Assembly (NCBI RefSeq): GCF_900113805.1
Contig: NZ_FOQT01000004.1
Coordinates: 1 to 64,000 of the forward strand
From: Halpernia frigidisoli
GTDB lineage: Bacteria; Bacteroidota; Bacteroidia; Flavobacteriales; Weeksellaceae
Length of the DNA stretch: 64,000 nucleotides
Reading direction: 5' to 3'
Position 1 is the stretch's first letter; every line of letters starts with the position of its first letter. This document shows, one piece after another, positions 6,520 through 15,804 of this stretch. The notes beneath the pieces were generated by a model, which had not been told where the DNA came from, searched no databases, and was given only the letters and a program-made list of their open reading frames with translations. The translations under genes were made by a program, and so were the position numbers.

Positions 6520-7878
6520 CTAAACAACGCCTTGCGCCAACATTGCTTCTGCAACTTTCACGAAACCTGCGATATTCGCACCTTTCACGTAATTAACGTA
6601 GCCGTCTTCTTCTTTTCCGTAGTTTCTACAAGCGGTATGTATGCCGATCATAATTTCTTTTAAACGGGCATCAACTTCTTCAGAAGACCAGTTTAAACGG
6701 ATCGAGTTTTGTGTCATTTCTAAGCCGGAAGTGGCAACACCACCAGCATTTGAGGCTTTCCCTGGAGAAAATAATACTTTTTTATCCACAAAATAATTAA
6801 TGGCTTCTAAATCACAAGGCATATTTGCAGCCTCAGTAACGCATAAAACACCATTTTCAACGAGTTTTTTAGCATCTTCTACATTCAGTTCGTTTTGCGT
6901 GGCTGAAGGAATAGCGACATCACATTTTACTTCCCAAGGATGTTTACCCGCGTGGAATTCTGCGTGAGGATATTTAATTAAATAATCTTCTGCGCGGTTA
7001 TTTCCCATCGCACGAAGTTCTAATAAATAGTCAATTTTTTCGCCGGAAATTCCGTCTTTATCATAAATATAACCATCCGGACCAGAGATCGTAACCACTT
7101 TTCCACCAAGTTCATCTACTTTTTTAATAACACCCCAGGCAACATTTCCGAAACCTGAAACTGCGAAAATTTTGTCTTTAATTGTTTCATTAATGGTTTT
7201 TAGCATTTGCTCACAAAAATAAACAACGCCATAACCCGTAGCTTCAGGACGAATTAATGAACCGCCATAAGCAATTCCTTTTCCGGTAAGTACGCCGGTA
7301 AATTCATTTCTGATTTTTTTATACTGGCCAAATAAATAACCAATTTCACGTGCTCCAACGCCGATATCTCCCGCAGGAACGTCGGTTTGTGGACCAATAT
7401 GTTTGCACATTTCCGTCATGAAAGCCTGGCAAAAACGCATAACTTCCATATCAGATTTACCTTGTGGGTCAAAATCTGAACCTCCTTTTCCACCGCCCAT
7501 TGGCAAAGTAGTTAAAGAGTTTTTGAAAACCTGCTCAAAAGCAAGAAATTTAAGAACTGACAAATTTACGGTTGGGTGAAACCTGATTCCACCTTTATAC
7601 GGTCCAATGGCAGAATTCATCTGAATTCTAAAACCACGGTTTACCTGAATGATTCCTTTATCATCAACCCATGGAACGCGAAAAATAATGGCACGCTCTG
7701 GTTCTGCCATTCTTTCAAGAAGTTTCATGCCCAAATACTCTTTTTTCGTCACAATAAAAGGAATTACAGTGATAGCAACTTCCCGTACAGCCTGTAAAAA
7801 CTCAGGTTCGTTAGGGTTTTTTGCCTCGATCATTGCGATAAATTCCTCAATTTTTTGATCTAAATCATCATTTTCCAT
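6520..7878 (-). CDS. gdhA: Glutamate dehydrogenase, NADP-type hexameric class
   Basis: A 452-residue enzyme converting 2-oxoglutarate and ammonium to glutamate with reduced nicotinamide cofactor. Length and sequence fit the hexameric bacterial/fungal class. The glutamate site YKGGIRFHP (about 93-101), the catalytic-lysine motif LPMGGGKGGSDFDP (about 123-136), PAGDIGVG, and the Rossmann motif VSGFGNVAWG (about 242-251) are all present. It is monocistronic, with a full consensus promoter at 7902-7932 and a strong terminator. NADP preference is inferred from class. Confidence 0.96.
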   Translation of the reverse strand: MENDDLDQKIEEFIAMIEAKNPNEPEFLQAVREVAITVIPFIVTKKEYLGMKLLERMAEPERAIIFRVPWVDDKGIIQVNRGFRIQMNSAIGPYKGGIRFHPTVNLSVLKFLAFEQVFKNSLTTLPMGGGKGGSDFDPQGKSDMEVMRFCQAFMTEMCKHIGPQTDVPAGDIGVGAREIGYLFGQYKKIRNEFTGVLTGKGIAYGGSLIRPEATGYGVVYFCEQMLKTINETIKDKIFAVSGFGNVAWGVIKKVDELGGKVVTISGPDGYIYDKDGISGEKIDYLLELRAMGNNRAEDYLIKYPHAEFHAGKHPWEVKCDVAIPSATQNELNVEDAKKLVENGVLCVTEAANMPCDLEAINYFVDKKVLFSPGKASNAGGVATSGLEMTQNSIRLNWSSEEVDARLKEIMIGIHTACRNYGKEEDGYVNYVKGANIAGFVKVAEAMLAQGVV

Positions 7879-7901
7879 ATAGTAGGATTAATTATTGACA
7901 A

Positions 7902-7932
7902 CAAATTTAATTTTTTTTTATAATCTTGCAAA
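7902..7932 (-). promoter_or_regulatory. Promoter of gdhA
   Basis: On the minus strand TTTG (7932-7929), 19 bases, then TAAATTTG (7909-7902): an exact match to the Bacteroidota housekeeping consensus TTTG-N19-TAnnTTTG. The predicted start leaves a leader of about 20 bases before the gdhA ATG. Confidence 0.85.
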
Positions 7933-8063
7933 CCATTTTATTATTTTAGTTAAAATTTGTCTTTATGTAAGTATTATTTTATTAATCTTATAAAATTAAA
8001 CTTTACGGTGGCAATTTTTAACGATAATATAAATTTCAATAACTTATTAATAAAATAAGAATA

Positions 8064-9173
8064 TCAAATAACAGAAAATTGTTTCCCTGAAAAGGATTTC
8101 AAAACTCCTAAAAGTTCTAATTCTAAAATTATACCCGAGATTTTATAAGAAGGCAATTCCATTTTTTGCGCAAGATCATCTAAAGTAATTTTAGGACTGT
8201 CTGCGATTATATTGTAAATATTTTGCTGCGATTCTGTCAGCATTTTTTTGATCTCGGAAGTGGGAAAAAGTTCGGCAGTTTTTTCTTTTGGCTCCGTAAA
8301 ACGCAGTTGTTCTAAAAGAGAATCTATCGTAGATATAATTTGTGCTTTATTGTTTAAAATCAAGTGGTTGCAACCCTGACTGTATTTGTCAGAAATTTTT
8401 CCGGGTAAGGCAAAAACATCACGGTTGTAGGAATTTGCAAAAGTTGCTGTGCTTATAGAACCACCACCAAAAGCGGATTCTACTACAATTGTTGCAGGGG
8501 AAAGCCCGGCAATTAAACGGTTTCTTTGTATGAAATTTTCACGGTCGGGTTTTTGTGAGGAATTAAATTCAGTAAAAAGACAGCCGCCAAGATCGATCAT
8601 TTCGGTCGATAATTTTTTATTTTTTGAAGGGTAAAAGGTGTGAAAACCATGTGCTAAAACACCAGCCGTTTCTATTTTATTTTTTAGGGAAAACTGATGA
8701 ACTTCTGTGTCGGCGCCCAAAGCCAGACCACTTATCGTGATGCAGTTTTGATTTTTTAAAGCGTCGGTAAAATCTTCTATGAATTGTTTGCCATAAGCTG
8801 TGATATTTCTTGTCCCAACAATACTAACTTTCTTTTTTAATTCATTGAAAATCCCTTTTTTGTAGAGAATTGCCGGTGCGTCTTCACATTCATTTAATAA
8901 TGCAGGCAATTGATTTTTGTGACGAAGCAGAATATCGATGTTATTTTTTTCACAGAATTTAAGCTCATTTTCTGCAAACTTTAAGCTTTCAGAATTTCCT
9001 ATTTCTTTTGAAATTTTAGAACCGATGCCCGTTATTTCCTTTAAACCAGATTTTGATATTTCCCAGACTTCTTTAGCAGAACCAACGGCTTCAACTAATT
9101 TTTGAAAATTGATATCACCGATTAGATTTGTACGTCTGAGCGCAATGGAATAAAGATGTTCTTCTGAAAACAT
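8064..9173 (-). CDS. dprA: DNA-processing protein DprA
   Basis: A 369-residue protein that loads RecA on incoming single-stranded DNA during natural transformation. An N-terminal helix-hairpin-helix region (LKEITGIGSKIS, about 44-55) is followed by the Rossmann-like DprA core with SIVGTRNITAYGKQF (about 116-130), ISGLALGADTEVHQ, the GFHTFYPSKN segment and ESAFGGGSISTA. A winged-helix C-terminal domain (about 300-369) is typical. Length is normal. It has its own leader with a TAGTTTTG box (9191-9198, minus strand). Confidence 0.95.
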   Translation of the reverse strand: MFSEEHLYSIALRRTNLIGDINFQKLVEAVGSAKEVWEISKSGLKEITGIGSKISKEIGNSESLKFAENELKFCEKNNIDILLRHKNQLPALLNECEDAPAILYKKGIFNELKKKVSIVGTRNITAYGKQFIEDFTDALKNQNCITISGLALGADTEVHQFSLKNKIETAGVLAHGFHTFYPSKNKKLSTEMIDLGGCLFTEFNSSQKPDRENFIQRNRLIAGLSPATIVVESAFGGGSISTATFANSYNRDVFALPGKISDKYSQGCNHLILNNKAQIISTIDSLLEQLRFTEPKEKTAELFPTSEIKKMLTESQQNIYNIIADSPKITLDDLAQKMELPSYKISGIILELELLGVLKSFSGKQFSVI

Positions 9174-9348
9174 AAAAAATTACTTAAAATCAAAACTACG
9201 TAATTTTAGTTGTTTTTTACTTATTGTTTTTGCTAAAGTATTGAAAATCATTTACCACGCATCCACGAAAAGTATCAAATATATTTTTAAAAAATCATTT
9301 AATTTGATATTATTTCAAAACAGGGAAATCGAACATTAGTGGCAAATT

Positions 9349-10131
9349 TTAATCTGATGTTTGTCCATTTTTCCTGATATCATCTAATCTTTCCCATACG
9401 TCATCTTTCTTTTTAAAAGGTAATTCGTTAAAATGTTCCGGATTTTGTTCTTTATAGATCTGCCAAAGTTTGTCGTCTTTTTCGCTATAATAATTGGGAA
9501 ACTGCCAAATAAATATTTTCTTTTTCTCGCCGACCTTTTTTAGCATATAAGCCATAATACTTCCGACCAAAGCTCCGGCAAGATGCGTTTGCCAGGAAAT
9601 TTTGCTCGGCTCAGAAAGTTGAGAAAAAAGCTCTTCGGGTAACATTCCCCAGATTAAACCACCGTAATATAAAGCCACAACCATGGAAATGGCCAAAAGT
9701 TTCATATCCCAGCGAAAAAGTCCACTAAAAAACAGAAAAAATGCCATTAAATATACCAATCCGCTTGCCCCGATAACACAGGTGTAAGAATATTGTCCGC
9801 TAAAAATATCAACGGGAGGAAGCATCCACACCAGTAAACCTGTTAAGATCCAGCCAAAAAAGAAAACAATATTCGCCACTTTTGGATAAAACTGATAAAG
9901 AAGAAACATCAAAATGGCAATGGGAAAAGAATTCCCGATTATATGCTCGAAGCCACCGTGTAATAAAGGCGCAAAAAAAATACCTTTTAAACCTTCCGGA
10001 GTTAAAGGAATAATCGCTCCGCTGCAATTTTCAAACAAACCGTGCACCTGTAATGTGAAGATAAACCACATGGCAACCAACATTAAAAATGGGTACAGAA
10101 TTGCACGAAAGGATATAAATTTTTTGAACAT
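9349..10131 (-). CDS. Rhomboid-family intramembrane serine protease
   Basis: A 260-residue membrane protein with six or seven helices. The rhomboid fingerprint is complete: HGGFEHIIGN in the second helix region (about 58-67), the nucleophile in CVIGASGLVYLMAF (serine about 123), and the catalytic histidine in WQTHLAGALVG (about 184). The C-terminal 60 residues are cytosolic and charged. It cleaves transmembrane substrates within the membrane; substrates are unknown. A TAGTTTTG box lies about 20 bases before the start. Confidence 0.92.
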   Translation of the reverse strand: MFKKFISFRAILYPFLMLVAMWFIFTLQVHGLFENCSGAIIPLTPEGLKGIFFAPLLHGGFEHIIGNSFPIAILMFLLYQFYPKVANIVFFFGWILTGLLVWMLPPVDIFSGQYSYTCVIGASGLVYLMAFFLFFSGLFRWDMKLLAISMVVALYYGGLIWGMLPEELFSQLSEPSKISWQTHLAGALVGSIMAYMLKKVGEKKKIFIWQFPNYYSEKDDKLWQIYKEQNPEHFNELPFKKKDDVWERLDDIRKNGQTSD

Positions 10132-10268
10132 TGTGATTTTTTGGGCTCAAAACTAAAGCCATCGAAATTTGTAAGTAAATTTGGCAAAAAAATTTAAAAA
10201 AACTGATTTTTTCAGCCACTTTGGTATTTTTTCGCTGTTGTCTTTTAGGTAAAATTGTATTTAATTAA

Positions 10269-10276
10269 TACTTTTG
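10269..10276 (+). promoter_or_regulatory. -7 box upstream of the DUF3078 gene
   Basis: TACTTTTG matches TAnnTTTG and lies 23 bases before the ATG at 10300. The -33 region contains only a TTTTAG-like sequence, so the assignment rests mainly on the -7 box and its position. Confidence 0.5.
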
Positions 10277-10299
10277 CACTTATTTAAAAAAGAAAATTA

Positions 10300-11406
10300 A
10301 TGAAGTGGATATTAGCATTTACCGTTTTTTTTGGTTTATTAAAGGCGCAGCAAACGCCCTATCTAAAGACAATTGATTCTATAAACCAATTAAGTTGGGA
10401 GAAGAATTCTATACAGTTAGACAGTCTTTCTAATGTTAAGATTGCAAGGATATTTTTAAAACCAGTTGATACATTGGCTATAAATCTGGATCTTCTCACA
10501 GGTCGTTTTGCTCAAGAAGTGCCATTAACGCCATATAATCTTTTAAGAACAAAGGATCCAAAAAGATGGTTTTACTTTGGACAAAATACTTTAATTTTTA
10601 ACCAGTCTTCTTTCTCTAACTGGAATTCTGGCGGTAATAATAATATTGGCATTATCGGAAAAGTAAACTATCAGATCAATTATAAAAAAAACCGTCATTT
10701 TTTAGATTATAATGTAAAAATGGGATATGGTTTGGTTTCTGCGGCGGGACAATCTACCAGAAAAACCGATGATTACATCGATCTAAGCAGCAATTATGGC
10801 TATGATTTAGGTAAAAATTATTACCTCTCAACAGGTTTTCAGTTTTTGTCGCAGTTTACACCAGGTTATAATTACAGCGCTACGCCAAACCCAACTAATA
10901 ATGATAAAATTTCAGATTTTCTTGCGCCAGCTTACGTTAACGTTGGTTTAGGAGTTTCATATAATCCCAAGGAAAATTTTCAAATTGTTTTCAGGCCAAT
11001 AAATGGAAAATTCACTATCGTGGGTGATTCTCTCTTGCAAAAAGCCGGAAACTTTGGTTTGGAACGCGATGGGCAAAGTTTAAGAAGCGAGTTGGGAGCG
11101 ATGCTGAATGTTCAGTACAGATTGAATATTTATAAAGATATTACGTACACAAACAGCCTGAATTTATTTACAAACTATCTTTTCCATTCTGAGCGTGTAG
11201 ATATTGGTTACAGCGGCGCGCTGAGTTTAAAATTTAATAAATTTATTACTACTACTGTAAATGTAGATTTGTTATACGATCATGACCAGGTGCAGAAATT
11301 GCAGATCAAACAGACATTGGGTCTGGGCGTTTCGTATAGTTTTGGTTTTGTTGATGACGATAATATTTACAAAAAAAGAGGCGCAAAACCATTTATCGGC
11401 TTATAA
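10300..11406 (+). CDS. DUF3078 outer-membrane-like protein
   Basis: A 368-residue protein with a short signal peptide (cleavage near residue 16, LLKAQ). From about residue 90 it shows alternating, aromatic-rich beta strands: SSFSNWNSGGNNNIGIIGK, HFLDYNVKMGYG and YYLSTGFQFLSQFTPGYNY, which are hallmarks of DUF3078, a Bacteroidota family predicted to form an outer-membrane beta barrel. The extreme C-terminus KKRGAKPFIGL is short and polar. Function is unknown. It is convergent with the frameshifted DUF6804 gene, whose extended reading frame stops 5 bases away. Confidence 0.85.
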   Translation: MKWILAFTVFFGLLKAQQTPYLKTIDSINQLSWEKNSIQLDSLSNVKIARIFLKPVDTLAINLDLLTGRFAQEVPLTPYNLLRTKDPKRWFYFGQNTLIFNQSSFSNWNSGGNNNIGIIGKVNYQINYKKNRHFLDYNVKMGYGLVSAAGQSTRKTDDYIDLSSNYGYDLGKNYYLSTGFQFLSQFTPGYNYSATPNPTNNDKISDFLAPAYVNVGLGVSYNPKENFQIVFRPINGKFTIVGDSLLQKAGNFGLERDGQSLRSELGAMLNVQYRLNIYKDITYTNSLNLFTNYLFHSERVDIGYSGALSLKFNKFITTTVNVDLLYDHDQVQKLQIKQTLGLGVSYSFGFVDDDNIYKKRGAKPFIGL

Positions 11407-11410
11407 CTTC

Positions 11411-11705
11411 TTACCTGGAATTCTTAAATTTAAAAAGAGAAATCAGTAAAAAAAGCGCTGCGAAAACGTCAATGATATTCCACAAAGTTCTACCTAAAGC
11501 AATTTTTAAAAAAAGGCTGAAAAAGTAATGCTAATGGGATAAAGACAAACACCAACGTTTCTTTTTTTGCTTTATTTGCCTCAAAAGCGAGGTAGGCAAA
11601 ACCGATAAAACTTATAAAACGCACCAGTTGGTAAAAACCGTAAGGCATTTTTAAAAGGCAGCCGAGAAGGAGTGCTGCGAGCGCAATTTTCGTAATTTCC
11701 GCCAT
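11411..11705 (-). pseudogene. DUF6804 family membrane protein, frameshifted
   Basis: From the ATG at 11705 the protein reads MAEITKIALAALLLG, MPYGFYQLVRF and GFAYLAFEANK, which looks like the DUF6804 family of about 100-residue membrane proteins. The frame ends early (11490) as PFFKNCFR. Shifting by one base in the run TTTTTTTAAAAA (plus coordinates 11503-11514) continues it as KIALGRTLWNIIDVFAAL and LFLLISLFKFKNSR to a stop at 11411, the expected C-terminus. So the gene carries a single-base insertion or the sequence has a homopolymer error. It overlaps the end of the nuclease gene by 55 bases. Confidence 0.7.
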
Positions 11706-12145
11706 TCCCAAGGTGCTATCGGGTTTTTGCCTATCCATAATCCTGATTTTTTTCTTCTTGCATAAATTTCCAAAGCCGCATAATTTTGGTCTTTAGAATA
11801 TTTTTTAAAATGCCAGGCTAGACCATTTTTCAAGAGTTCTTTGTTAACATTGGTTCCGTTTTGCAGGATAACTTCCGCAAGAATTCTTTTATACCGATCT
11901 TTTTTTCCATCCCATTTGATATTCACAAACTGTCCAAAACAAAGATCAGAAACAAAAATTTTAGCATTATTTCCAAAAGGCTGTTTTTTCTCCGGGCAGT
12001 CGATGTGTGATAATCTTACGGTTTCGGGTTTACCATCTATGAGCAAAACTACGGTGTCGCCGTCTTTTACACCGATGACTTTGTAGGTTTGGGCGGAAAT
12101 TACATTTAAAAAGATGAAAAATATTACAGTTAAAAAGAGTCTCAT
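11651..12145 (-). CDS. Secreted thermonuclease-like (SNase) protein
   Basis: A 164-residue exported nuclease. I chose the ATG at 12145 because it starts a clean signal peptide (MRLFLTVIFFIFLNVISAQ), while the upstream ATG adds a polar tail. The staphylococcal nuclease fold shows VKDGDTVVLLIDG, VRLSHIDCPEKKQPFG, DRYKRILAEVIL, and the C-terminal ENGLAW-like KNGLAWHFKKYSKD with GLW. The catalytic Arg-Asp-Glu-Arg set is represented by RLSHIDCPE and RILAEV. Likely a calcium-dependent DNase/RNase in the periplasm or outside. It is the last intact gene of the leftward cluster. Confidence 0.85.
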   Translation of the reverse strand: MRLFLTVIFFIFLNVISAQTYKVIGVKDGDTVVLLIDGKPETVRLSHIDCPEKKQPFGNNAKIFVSDLCFGQFVNIKWDGKKDRYKRILAEVILQNGTNVNKELLKNGLAWHFKKYSKDQNYAALEIYARRKKSGLWIGKNPIAPWEWRKLRKLRSQHSFSAAF

Positions 12146-12158
12146 GAGTGACAATGAT

Positions 12159-12656
12159 TTAATTATACAACCCAACTTCTAATTTTGGTGAAAATAATAT
12201 AAGAAACTCATGGTAAAGTGGAATACTTATTAAACTTAGCATTATTATTAAAAAAGTAAAAACCAAAAAATAACCAAACTGGTCTGAAGCATATTGATTC
12301 TTAATTTTTACTTTTTCAAATATAATTTTCAATAAGATAAAAGACAGATAATAAGCGATAGAATTCATTATAATTCCTGAAATCGCAAATACTGATGCGG
12401 TTCTATAAAAATCTGATAGTCCCGAATTATTTTTCTGAATTATTGAAAATGTATCATTTAAAACACCGAACAATTCTTTACCAAATAAACCCGAACTTAA
12501 GATGAGTCCAGACAAAATTATAGCGTAATAATTATAATTATCATCTTGAAATGCAGATTTTCTAAAATGTTTTGTGATCGTTTTTATCACAAATATTGAC
12601 AGTAAAGCGTATATCACTACACTCACTGTTATAAATAAAATTTTATTGGTTTCCAT
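12159..12656 (-). CDS. Four-helix membrane protein, unknown
   Basis: A 165-residue protein with predicted helices near 5-26, 43-61, 85-112 and 128-154 and short charged loops. The start overlaps the end of the transglutaminase-like gene by 14 bases, so the two are translationally linked. I do not recognise the family with confidence; a DUF350-like arrangement is possible but unproven. Position suggests it is a membrane partner of the DUF4407/transglutaminase-like system encoded upstream. Confidence 0.65.
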   Translation of the reverse strand: METNKILFITVSVVIYALLSIFVIKTITKHFRKSAFQDDNYNYYAIILSGLILSSGLFGKELFGVLNDTFSIIQKNNSGLSDFYRTASVFAISGIIMNSIAYYLSFILLKIIFEKVKIKNQYASDQFGYFLVFTFLIIMLSLISIPLYHEFLILFSPKLEVGLYN

Positions 12657-13593
12657 TATTGTTAGATTTTAAAGTAATTTTCCATTTATTTTGATCTGAT
12701 ATTTCTACAGGTATTATTCCTGGTGGCAAAAAACTTGTGGTTTCCCAAACAGTATAATTTACGCCAAAAAAGTTGAATTTTTGTCCATTTACCGGAAGAT
12801 TTACTGCTAATATAGAATGACTGTAAAATTGGCTCGTAAGAAGTAAGACATCATATCCGTAGTGATCCAAAATTGTATAAAGCAACAGCGTTCTAGTATC
12901 ACAATCTCCTTTTAAATTTCCTAAAAATTCGACAGGCGAATTGATACCGTACCGTTGATAAGGATCACAACTTGCATTTTTAGTTTTAAAATAATCTTTT
13001 ATGTAATTTTCCTGATAAAGATCTGGGTTACAGGATTTATCTAAAACAATAGAATAAGGAATATCCTGCGCAAAACTTACGATCATTTCAGAAAACTTAA
13101 CGGGATTAAGCTTCTTTTCGTTTTTAATATGATCAAAAAGATAATAGACTCCGGATAAAGTATTTTTATCATTTTCTTTCAGCTCGTGTACAAAATAATT
13201 GTAATCACTTTGTTCAGGTAATTGGTTTTTAAAATTATGCGCTTTTCTGATATCGCACGCCTTTATACTATAACTTCCCTGATAATTATTTTGGGAATAA
13301 TCTTTCCATTTTCTAAAATGTGTCACTACAGAATCTTTAATTTGAGGGTTTTCTTCGTTATCAACATTTTGAATGGTTCGGGTTTCTGCAGGTTCGTCCT
13401 TCATCTCTGGAATTTTAACCGTCGACCTCGAAGTGTTGAAAGAACTGAAAAGGCCTGAAATAAAATTAATTAAAAATAGAATACCGACAATCCAGATGAA
13501 ATATTTTAGAATTGGACGGCAAAAATGGATAAGCAAACCTATAATTAAAAAGGGCAAAAAATAGATGAGGTACGGAAAAAAAGCAATCAGCAA
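12643..13593 (-). CDS. Membrane transglutaminase-like protein, C-terminal part of a frameshifted gene
   Basis: Two hydrophobic segments (about 1-22 and 28-47) precede an extracytoplasmic region. A transglutaminase-like core follows: GDCDTRTLLLYTILDHYGYD gives the Cys, FYSHSILAV the His, and YTVWETT the likely acidic third residue. Such folds act as cysteine proteases or cross-linking enzymes; substrate unknown. The frame only has a TTG start here, and is open upstream, reading TYWGDWKYRDTNTHENIGCG and then a hydrophobic run, all overlapping the end of the preceding gene. It is thus probably the second half of one protein of about 590 residues. Confidence 0.75.
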   Translation of the reverse strand: MLIAFFPYLIYFLPFLIIGLLIHFCRPILKYFIWIVGILFLINFISGLFSSFNTSRSTVKIPEMKDEPAETRTIQNVDNEENPQIKDSVVTHFRKWKDYSQNNYQGSYSIKACDIRKAHNFKNQLPEQSDYNYFVHELKENDKNTLSGVYYLFDHIKNEKKLNPVKFSEMIVSFAQDIPYSIVLDKSCNPDLYQENYIKDYFKTKNASCDPYQRYGINSPVEFLGNLKGDCDTRTLLLYTILDHYGYDVLLLTSQFYSHSILAVNLPVNGQKFNFFGVNYTVWETTSFLPPGIIPVEISDQNKWKITLKSNNNGNQ

Positions 13594-13639
13594 AATTGCC
13601 CAAATTAAAAAACTGAAAATACTGCCACATCCTATATTT

Positions 13640-14416
13640 TCATGGGTATTCGTGTCCCGGTATTTCCAGTCGCCCCAATAAGTTTTTTCCTTTGCACCAA
13701 TATTCTTCTCTAAACCATTTTTCTCGATATTCTTTTTTCCCTGTTCTTACATTTGACTGAATACAATCATTGATATTTGTTTTAGATTTTACTTCATTGA
13801 TATTTGATTTAGGATTCCCACTTAATGTTTTACTAATATCAGATGAAATAAAAGTTAGATTATGAACATCAGGTTCTGGTAAATAAACTTTTTCCTCCTT
13901 TTCAACATCTACTTCATCTTTTATATAGCCGAAAATTTCACCCTCGATAACCCCAAAAGATTTGTCGCCATCAGTTTGCTGTAATTTTTGAGAAATATTT
14001 CTACTATCTGTAAATTGTGGATGAAAAATATTAATGTGGTAAAAGTCTGAACCTTTTTTAATACAGGTAGAGATTTTTTCCGGCAAACTTTCTTTCGGGA
14101 ATTTTTTTATTTCGTCGTAAGGTGGAACTTCGTCAAGTTTCTCTACTTTTAGAAGTTCGGATTCATAAATGTTAATATTATAAAATTTTCCGCTGCCGTC
14201 CTCCCAATTAAAAGTTCCGCGGTATTTTCCTTTTAAAACACCTTTTATGTGCGTTTTTCGCTCTTCTTTGCCCCAATATTTTATAATTTTATATTTTCCT
14301 GTTTCGTCTTCTAAAACTTCTGAAACATAATGTGGCTCAGTAGATTTTTTAACTTCTTCTGAAATGATTTCCACGTCGGAAATATTAGCCTTATTTTTAT
14401 TAAAAAAATTAAACAA
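13640..14416 (-). CDS. Unknown soluble protein, N-terminal part of a frameshifted gene
   Basis: A 258-residue polar protein beginning MFNFFNKNK with no signal peptide. It shows beta-rich stretches such as HIKGVLKGKYRGTFNWEDG and a low-complexity linker near 195-225. The end, EEYWCKGKNLLGRLEIPGHEYP, departs from the other frame: removing one base from the A6 run (plus 13683-13688) gives EEYWCKGKTYWGDWKYRD, running directly into the transglutaminase-like membrane protein. No family recognised. It follows the second DUF4407-like gene by 12 bases. Confidence 0.65.
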   Translation of the reverse strand: MFNFFNKNKANISDVEIISEEVKKSTEPHYVSEVLEDETGKYKIIKYWGKEERKTHIKGVLKGKYRGTFNWEDGSGKFYNINIYESELLKVEKLDEVPPYDEIKKFPKESLPEKISTCIKKGSDFYHINIFHPQFTDSRNISQKLQQTDGDKSFGVIEGEIFGYIKDEVDVEKEEKVYLPEPDVHNLTFISSDISKTLSGNPKSNINEVKSKTNINDCIQSNVRTGKKEYREKWFREEYWCKGKNLLGRLEIPGHEYP

Positions 14417-14428
14417 ATTCTTTAATCT

Positions 14429-15802
14429 TTAGGATTCTGAATGGTGAATAAAATCTAAAAAGTCTTTCTCAGATTTATGAACAATAATACTTTCTGTTTT
14501 TTTCGTGCGAAAAGGTGGGTTTTTCCAAAACTGGTATTTTTCCGCAAAAATATCGGCTACTTCTTTTTCATTTTCCGTTCGAACCCTTTCATATTTTAAA
14601 ACATCATATTTTTCTAACTTTTTCATTTCTTCAGAAAGATTATTTACTAAATCCTGGTTAAGTTTTTCAAGTCTTTTTTGTAGAGTAATACCGTATTTTT
14701 TAACGTGTTCATTGTAATTATTCTGCACAAAATTCATTTCAATTTCCTGTTTCATTTTAAAGAAACTTTTCTTTTTCCCAACGCTGTATTTCTGGTAAAC
14801 AGGAAATATAAATGTAAAAACAGCAAACGAAATAACCGCCCAAGACAAAGGATTTTCTTTTAAAATAATGCGCATCGTGGTAATATAAAAATTACTTTTA
14901 TCAACCAGTTTTGCTAATTTTTCGTAATGCTCTTTTTTTTCCTGAATTACCGAAACTACATTATTCTTATATTCTTGAAAATCTTTTTCTAAATATTGAT
15001 TATTGAATTTAATTTCTTTAATGTTTTCCAAAAATTTTTGATCTTCAGTCGTTTCGTCGAAAAGCAAATTCTCAATATTAGAATAGATATCATCAAATTT
15101 TTGCTGATTTTTTCCGCTAAAGGGGAGTCTTTTTAATTTTTCAAGATCTTTTTTGAAAAAAAGTCCATTAATTAAAGAAATATTATCGTTTTCAATTTTC
15201 TGACTAATAACGCTGTAAGATTTTTTTAAATTGACGGAATCTTGTAAACTCAAAATCTTAAACCTTTCCTCAAATTTACTTCGGTATTCCATTTCTTTTT
15301 TCACGAAAGATGAATCTGCAGAGAGAACTTCATTCAGTTTATACTCTATTTTATAGCGGTCAACGGATCTTTGTGAAGAATTTTTTAGTAACAAAACATT
15401 TAAAGGTTGTGATACAATTACTGCAAGAAAAATAATAAAACCTAACCTAAAAAAAAACGAGATGTTGTAATTAAAAACCAGCATTTTTACTTCTCCAATA
15501 ATCTTATTGTTTTTTTTAATAGGTGTGGGTAAAAGTGTCGGTGTAATGGTGTAATTGAGAAAAACATAAATGACTGCGACTAATAATCCCCAAAAAATCC
15601 CAATGGGAACAGACAAAAAAATATTTCCCTGAAATGCATTATATAAAAATGAAAATCCACTCACGCAACACAAAATGAAAATCATAAATACAAATACGCC
15701 AATTCCTACAAAAACATTAGATGTTCCGCTTCTATTAATTATCTGAAAATCTTCACCGGAAAATTTCAGGAAAAAATTTCGCAAGGAATTCTTTTCTTTC
15801 AT
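14429..15802 (-). CDS. DUF4407-like coiled-coil membrane protein (second paralogue)
   Basis: A 457-residue membrane protein. Helices near 29-55, 60-85 and 127-147 are followed by a long charged, heptad-like region (about 150-310), one helix (about 318-337) and a cytosolic coiled-coil tail (345-430). This topology copies the DUF4407 protein encoded two bases upstream, suggesting a paralogous pair that may form a hetero-oligomer. Sequence identity between them is low by eye, so family membership is tentative. No enzymatic motif is visible; the role is probably structural or sensory in the envelope. Confidence 0.6.
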   Translation of the reverse strand: MKEKNSLRNFFLKFSGEDFQIINRSGTSNVFVGIGVFVFMIFILCCVSGFSFLYNAFQGNIFLSVPIGIFWGLLVAVIYVFLNYTITPTLLPTPIKKNNKIIGEVKMLVFNYNISFFFRLGFIIFLAVIVSQPLNVLLLKNSSQRSVDRYKIEYKLNEVLSADSSFVKKEMEYRSKFEERFKILSLQDSVNLKKSYSVISQKIENDNISLINGLFFKKDLEKLKRLPFSGKNQQKFDDIYSNIENLLFDETTEDQKFLENIKEIKFNNQYLEKDFQEYKNNVVSVIQEKKEHYEKLAKLVDKSNFYITTMRIILKENPLSWAVISFAVFTFIFPVYQKYSVGKKKSFFKMKQEIEMNFVQNNYNEHVKKYGITLQKRLEKLNQDLVNNLSEEMKKLEKYDVLKYERVRTENEKEVADIFAEKYQFWKNPPFRTKKTESIIVHKSEKDFLDFIHHSES

Positions 15803-15804
15803 TT

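Noticed and set aside
6355-6663. 102-residue frame overlapping the gdhA terminator
   Set aside because: It runs through the terminator and into gdhA antisense; no start context or homology.
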